Both the position numbers and the translations under genes were made by a program. A model generated the notes under the pieces. The model had not been told where the DNA came from. It saw only the letters and a program-made list of their open reading frames with translations, and did not search any database. From the NCBI GenBank assembly GCA_018333395.1, contig JAGXSQ010000043.1, positions 1 through 18,891 of the forward strand: DNA of 18,891 nucleotides, written 5' to 3'. The stretch is from Dethiobacter sp. GTDB lineage: Bacteria; Bacillota_D; Dethiobacteria; Dethiobacterales; Dethiobacteraceae. Position 1 is the first letter of the stretch; every line of letters begins with the position of its first letter. This document shows positions 16,937 to 18,891 of this stretch, one piece after another.

Positions 16937-17796
16937 GCACAGAAAACCTGACCCACGTTTATATGCCAGGTACTCCTTTCGAGGTGACAGCGCTGCGGGA
17001 GGTTAGCCTGGAGATACACCAAGGGGAATTTATAGGGATTATTGGTCAGACCGGGTCGGGAAAATCGACCTTGGTGCAGCATTTTAACGGTCTGCTAAAG
17101 CCCGCCTCCGGGCGGGTTCTCCTAGAAGGCCGTGAAATAAGCTGTGGGAAAGGCGAACTGGTGCAGTTACGCCGCCGCGTGGGACTGCTGTTCCAATTTC
17201 CCGAGCAGCAACTTTTTGAGGAGACTGTCCTGGCAGATGTCGCTTTTGGTCCCCGAAATCTGGGCCTTGCCAAGGATGAAGCGCAGGCGCGAGCCAGACG
17301 AGCTCTGCAGGCTGTAGGGCTTGACCCTGCTGAGCTGGCGGAGCGCTCGCCTTTTTCTCTTTCCGGCGGTCAGATGCGCCGTGTGGCCGTGGCAGGCGTG
17401 CTGGCCATGGAGCCGGAAATCATTATTCTTGATGAACCGGTAGCGGGTCTTGACCCAGGCGGCAAACAGGAGATTATGGCGCTTATTGTTTCGCTGCATC
17501 GGGAACAGGGGCTAACGGTTATCCTTGTTTCCCACAGCATGGAGGACGTAGCGCGTTTTGCGGACCGCCTGTTTGTGCTGGCCGGGGGCGAGGTCAGGCT
17601 ATCCGGCACTCCGGCACAAGTATTTCGCAGCGCGGAGTGCCTTGAGGAGTTAGGACTGGCTCTGCCGCAGATGACGCTGCTGATGCATAGGCTGCGCCAG
17701 GCGGGCAAGGAAGTTCCGCCTGACGTTTTTACTGTCGAGAAAGCAAAAGAGGCGATTCTGGAGATGCTACGGGGTGGGCGGCATGAGTGTGTTTAG
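16927..17796 (+). CDS. ecfA2: ECF transporter ATPase A2
   Basis: This is the second ATPase of the ECF module, expected to form a heterodimer with EcfA1. The 289 residues have Walker A GQTGSGKST (40-48), Gln90 in LLFQFPEQQLF (the EcfA2-type Q-loop), signature LSGGQ (145-149), Walker B ILDEP with Glu170, and His203. The FPEQQLF versus NPDNQIV difference from EcfA1 is the usual way to tell the two apart. The ATG lies inside the end of ecfA1. A GC-rich 8-bp repeat at 17099-17118 lies in the coding region and is probably incidental. Confidence 0.96.
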   Translation: MFLSTENLTHVYMPGTPFEVTALREVSLEIHQGEFIGIIGQTGSGKSTLVQHFNGLLKPASGRVLLEGREISCGKGELVQLRRRVGLLFQFPEQQLFEETVLADVAFGPRNLGLAKDEAQARARRALQAVGLDPAELAERSPFSLSGGQMRRVAVAGVLAMEPEIIILDEPVAGLDPGGKQEIMALIVSLHREQGLTVILVSHSMEDVARFADRLFVLAGGEVRLSGTPAQVFRSAECLEELGLALPQMTLLMHRLRQAGKEVPPDVFTVEKAKEAILEMLRGGRHECV

Positions 17797-18586
17797 AAGC
17801 ATTACCATTGGCCAGTATCTTCCCGGAGATACATTGGTGCACCGTCTTGACCCGCGGGCTAAATTTATTGCGATGGCGTTGCTTATTTCCGCTGTCTTTG
17901 CCGTTAATTCTTTTTGGGGCTACCTAGTTCTTGCTACGGTAGTACTGTCTTTGTTTCTGGCGGCTAAAATTCCCCTACCCTATGTTTTCCGAGGACTAAG
18001 GCCAGTTATGTATATCCTGACGTTTACCTTGCTGGTACACTTTCTGCTGACCAGGGGGGGGGTCGTACTCATCCACCTAGGGCCGCTGCGAGTGGAGTCT
18101 TATGGCGTATATTTCGGCCTCTTTATGGCGCTGCGCATCATTCTTTTGGTGGTAACGGCCTTGCTTCTAACATTGACAACTTCTCCCATTGCCCTGACCG
18201 ACGGACTGGAATATCTGATGAAGCCCCTGGCCCGCCTAGGCGTCCCCGCGCACGAGATTGCCATGATGATGACGATTTCTCTGCGCTTTATCCCTACACT
18301 GCTGGAAGAAAGCGAAAAAATCATGAAGGCCCAGATGGCCAGGGGTGCCGACTTTGAAAGCGGCAACATCTTCCGTCGCGCCAGGAGCCTGCTACCCTTA
18401 CTTGTCCCGCTTTTTGTTTCGGCTTTCCGCCGCGCTGATGAATTGGCTATAGCCATGGAGGCTCGCTGCTATCGGGGAGGGGAAGGCAGAACCCGCCTAC
18501 ACGAACTGGTGGCCAAGCCTCACGACTTTGCCAGCATTGCTGCCGCGGCTTTGCTACTGGGGGCCATCGTCTGGGGTCAGATTTGA
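17783..18586 (+). CDS. ecfT: ECF transporter transmembrane protein T
   Basis: EcfT is the membrane scaffold linking the ATPases to the substrate-binding S component, with an expected energy-coupling role. From ATG 17783 it has 267 residues: hydrophobic segments at about 26-62, 72-90, 108-133 and 250-266, and a cytoplasmic helical domain between. The coupling motifs are Ala186-Arg187-Gly188 (MARGAD) and Ala227-Arg228-Cys229 (MEARCYRGG), the second with Cys in the usual Gly place. ATG 17783 is preferred over GTG 17774, since GGGGTG is 6 nt upstream. It overlaps ecfA2 by 14 nt. A run of nine G (18054-18062) encodes part of Arg91-Gly92-Gly93-Val94. No S component is encoded nearby. Confidence 0.95.
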   Translation: MSVFRSITIGQYLPGDTLVHRLDPRAKFIAMALLISAVFAVNSFWGYLVLATVVLSLFLAAKIPLPYVFRGLRPVMYILTFTLLVHFLLTRGGVVLIHLGPLRVESYGVYFGLFMALRIILLVVTALLLTLTTSPIALTDGLEYLMKPLARLGVPAHEIAMMMTISLRFIPTLLEESEKIMKAQMARGADFESGNIFRRARSLLPLLVPLFVSAFRRADELAIAMEARCYRGGEGRTRLHELVAKPHDFASIAAAALLLGAIVWGQI

Positions 18587-18590
18587 GCTT

Positions 18591-18623
18591 GTTGGACTAA
18601 CCTGCGGGAGGGAGCCAACCTCC
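18591..18623 (+). promoter_or_regulatory. Hairpin masking the truA SD
   Basis: The SD core GGAGG (18607-18611) is exactly complementary to CCTCC (18619-18623), the five bases directly before the truA ATG, with loop GAGCCAA. GTTGG (18591-18595) can pair with CCAAC (18615-18619), which would compete and free the SD. The stems are only 5 bp each, so this is a suggestive pattern, not a demonstrated switch. Confidence 0.35.
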
Positions 18624-18891
18624 ATGCAAAACATTAAGCTAATACTTGGCTATGACGGCTCCGGCTATCACGGCTTCCAGATCCAGGAGAATGCCAAGAC
18701 TGTGCAGGAAACTCTGGAGGAAGCGATGGCTGTAGTTTTGGGTGCCGCTATACGGGTAACACCGGCTGGCAGAACCGATGCCGGCGTTCACGCCGAAGGT
18801 CAGGTAGTCAACGCTCGCCTAGCTACCCGTATCCCTGTCGCGCGTCTCCCTTATGCTATTAATACCGGCCTGCCAGACGATATTGTCGTCT
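18624..18891 (+). CDS. truA: tRNA pseudouridine synthase A, 5' part
   Basis: TruA converts uridines 38-40 of the tRNA anticodon stem to pseudouridine. Only the first 89 residues are in the window, so the gene is cut by the window end, not broken. The N-terminal strand LILGYDGSGYHGFQIQ and the catalytic motif GRTDAGVHA with Asp52 are clear. The ATG at 18624 follows GGGAGGG with 9-11 nt spacing, but that SD is complementary to the bases just before the ATG. In Firmicutes this gene is usually followed by rplM and rpsI, which would lie beyond the window. Confidence 0.97.
   Translation, partial: MQNIKLILGYDGSGYHGFQIQENAKTVQETLEEAMAVVLGAAIRVTPAGRTDAGVHAEGQVVNARLATRIPVARLPYAINTGLPDDIVV

Noticed and set aside
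17099..17118. GC-rich hairpin AGCCCGCC-TCCG-GGCGGGTT inside ecfA2
   Set aside because: No T-run follows and it encodes the conserved KPASGRV turn. Not a terminator.

Overview
The window is a contiguous S10-spc-alpha ribosomal protein supercluster of a Gram-positive, Firmicutes-type bacterium, read entirely on the + strand. It holds 36 coding sequences in about 18.9 kb. Several features point to Firmicutes, probably a clostridial lineage. These are the near-perfect AGGAGG Shine-Dalgarno (SD) sequences, the frequent TTG and GTG starts, the zinc-type S14, a KOW-domain protein gene between map and infA, and the run rplQ-ecfA1-ecfA2-ecfT-truA. The EF-Tu carries a Cys-containing insertion of a kind I recall from Peptococcaceae/Desulfotomaculum-like genomes. 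That narrower placement is inference, and I cannot name a genus.

Layout: (1) tuf, 1-1203, begins at the first base of the window, so its upstream region is not visible. (2) The S10 block, 1265-6333, is rpsJ-rplC-rplD-rplW-rplB-rpsS-rplV-rpsC-rplP-rpmC-rpsQ. (3) The spc block, 6405-11680, is rplN-rplX-rplE-rpsZ-rpsH-rplF-rplR-rpsE-rpmD-rplO-secY. (4) The alpha-like block, 11692-16104, is map-KOW protein-infA-rpmJ-rpsM-rpsK-rpsD-rpoA-rplQ. (5) The ECF transporter energizing module, 16106-18586, is ecfA1-ecfA2-ecfT. (6) The 5' part of truA runs from 18624 to the window end. The usual adk gene between secY and map is absent.

The genes supply the ribosome core, translation initiation (IF-1) and elongation (EF-Tu), removal of N-terminal Met, insertion of membrane proteins (SecY), the RNA polymerase alpha subunit, energised vitamin uptake and tRNA pseudouridylation. 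Spacing is tight: the largest gap is about 90 nt and several genes overlap. No rho-independent terminator or convincing internal promoter is visible, so the region probably reads as one or a few long transcripts. No stretch over 300 bases lacks a gene.

There is no mobile element, CRISPR array, tRNA, rRNA or obvious undescribed system. The points worth a second look are small. Several short intergenic hairpins lie on stop codons, start codons or SD sequences. Mutually exclusive hairpins lie between tuf and rpsJ. A degenerate heptamer repeat lies between rpsJ and rplC. Cysteine clusters occur in five to six proteins, G runs occur inside rplB and ecfT, and adk is missing.
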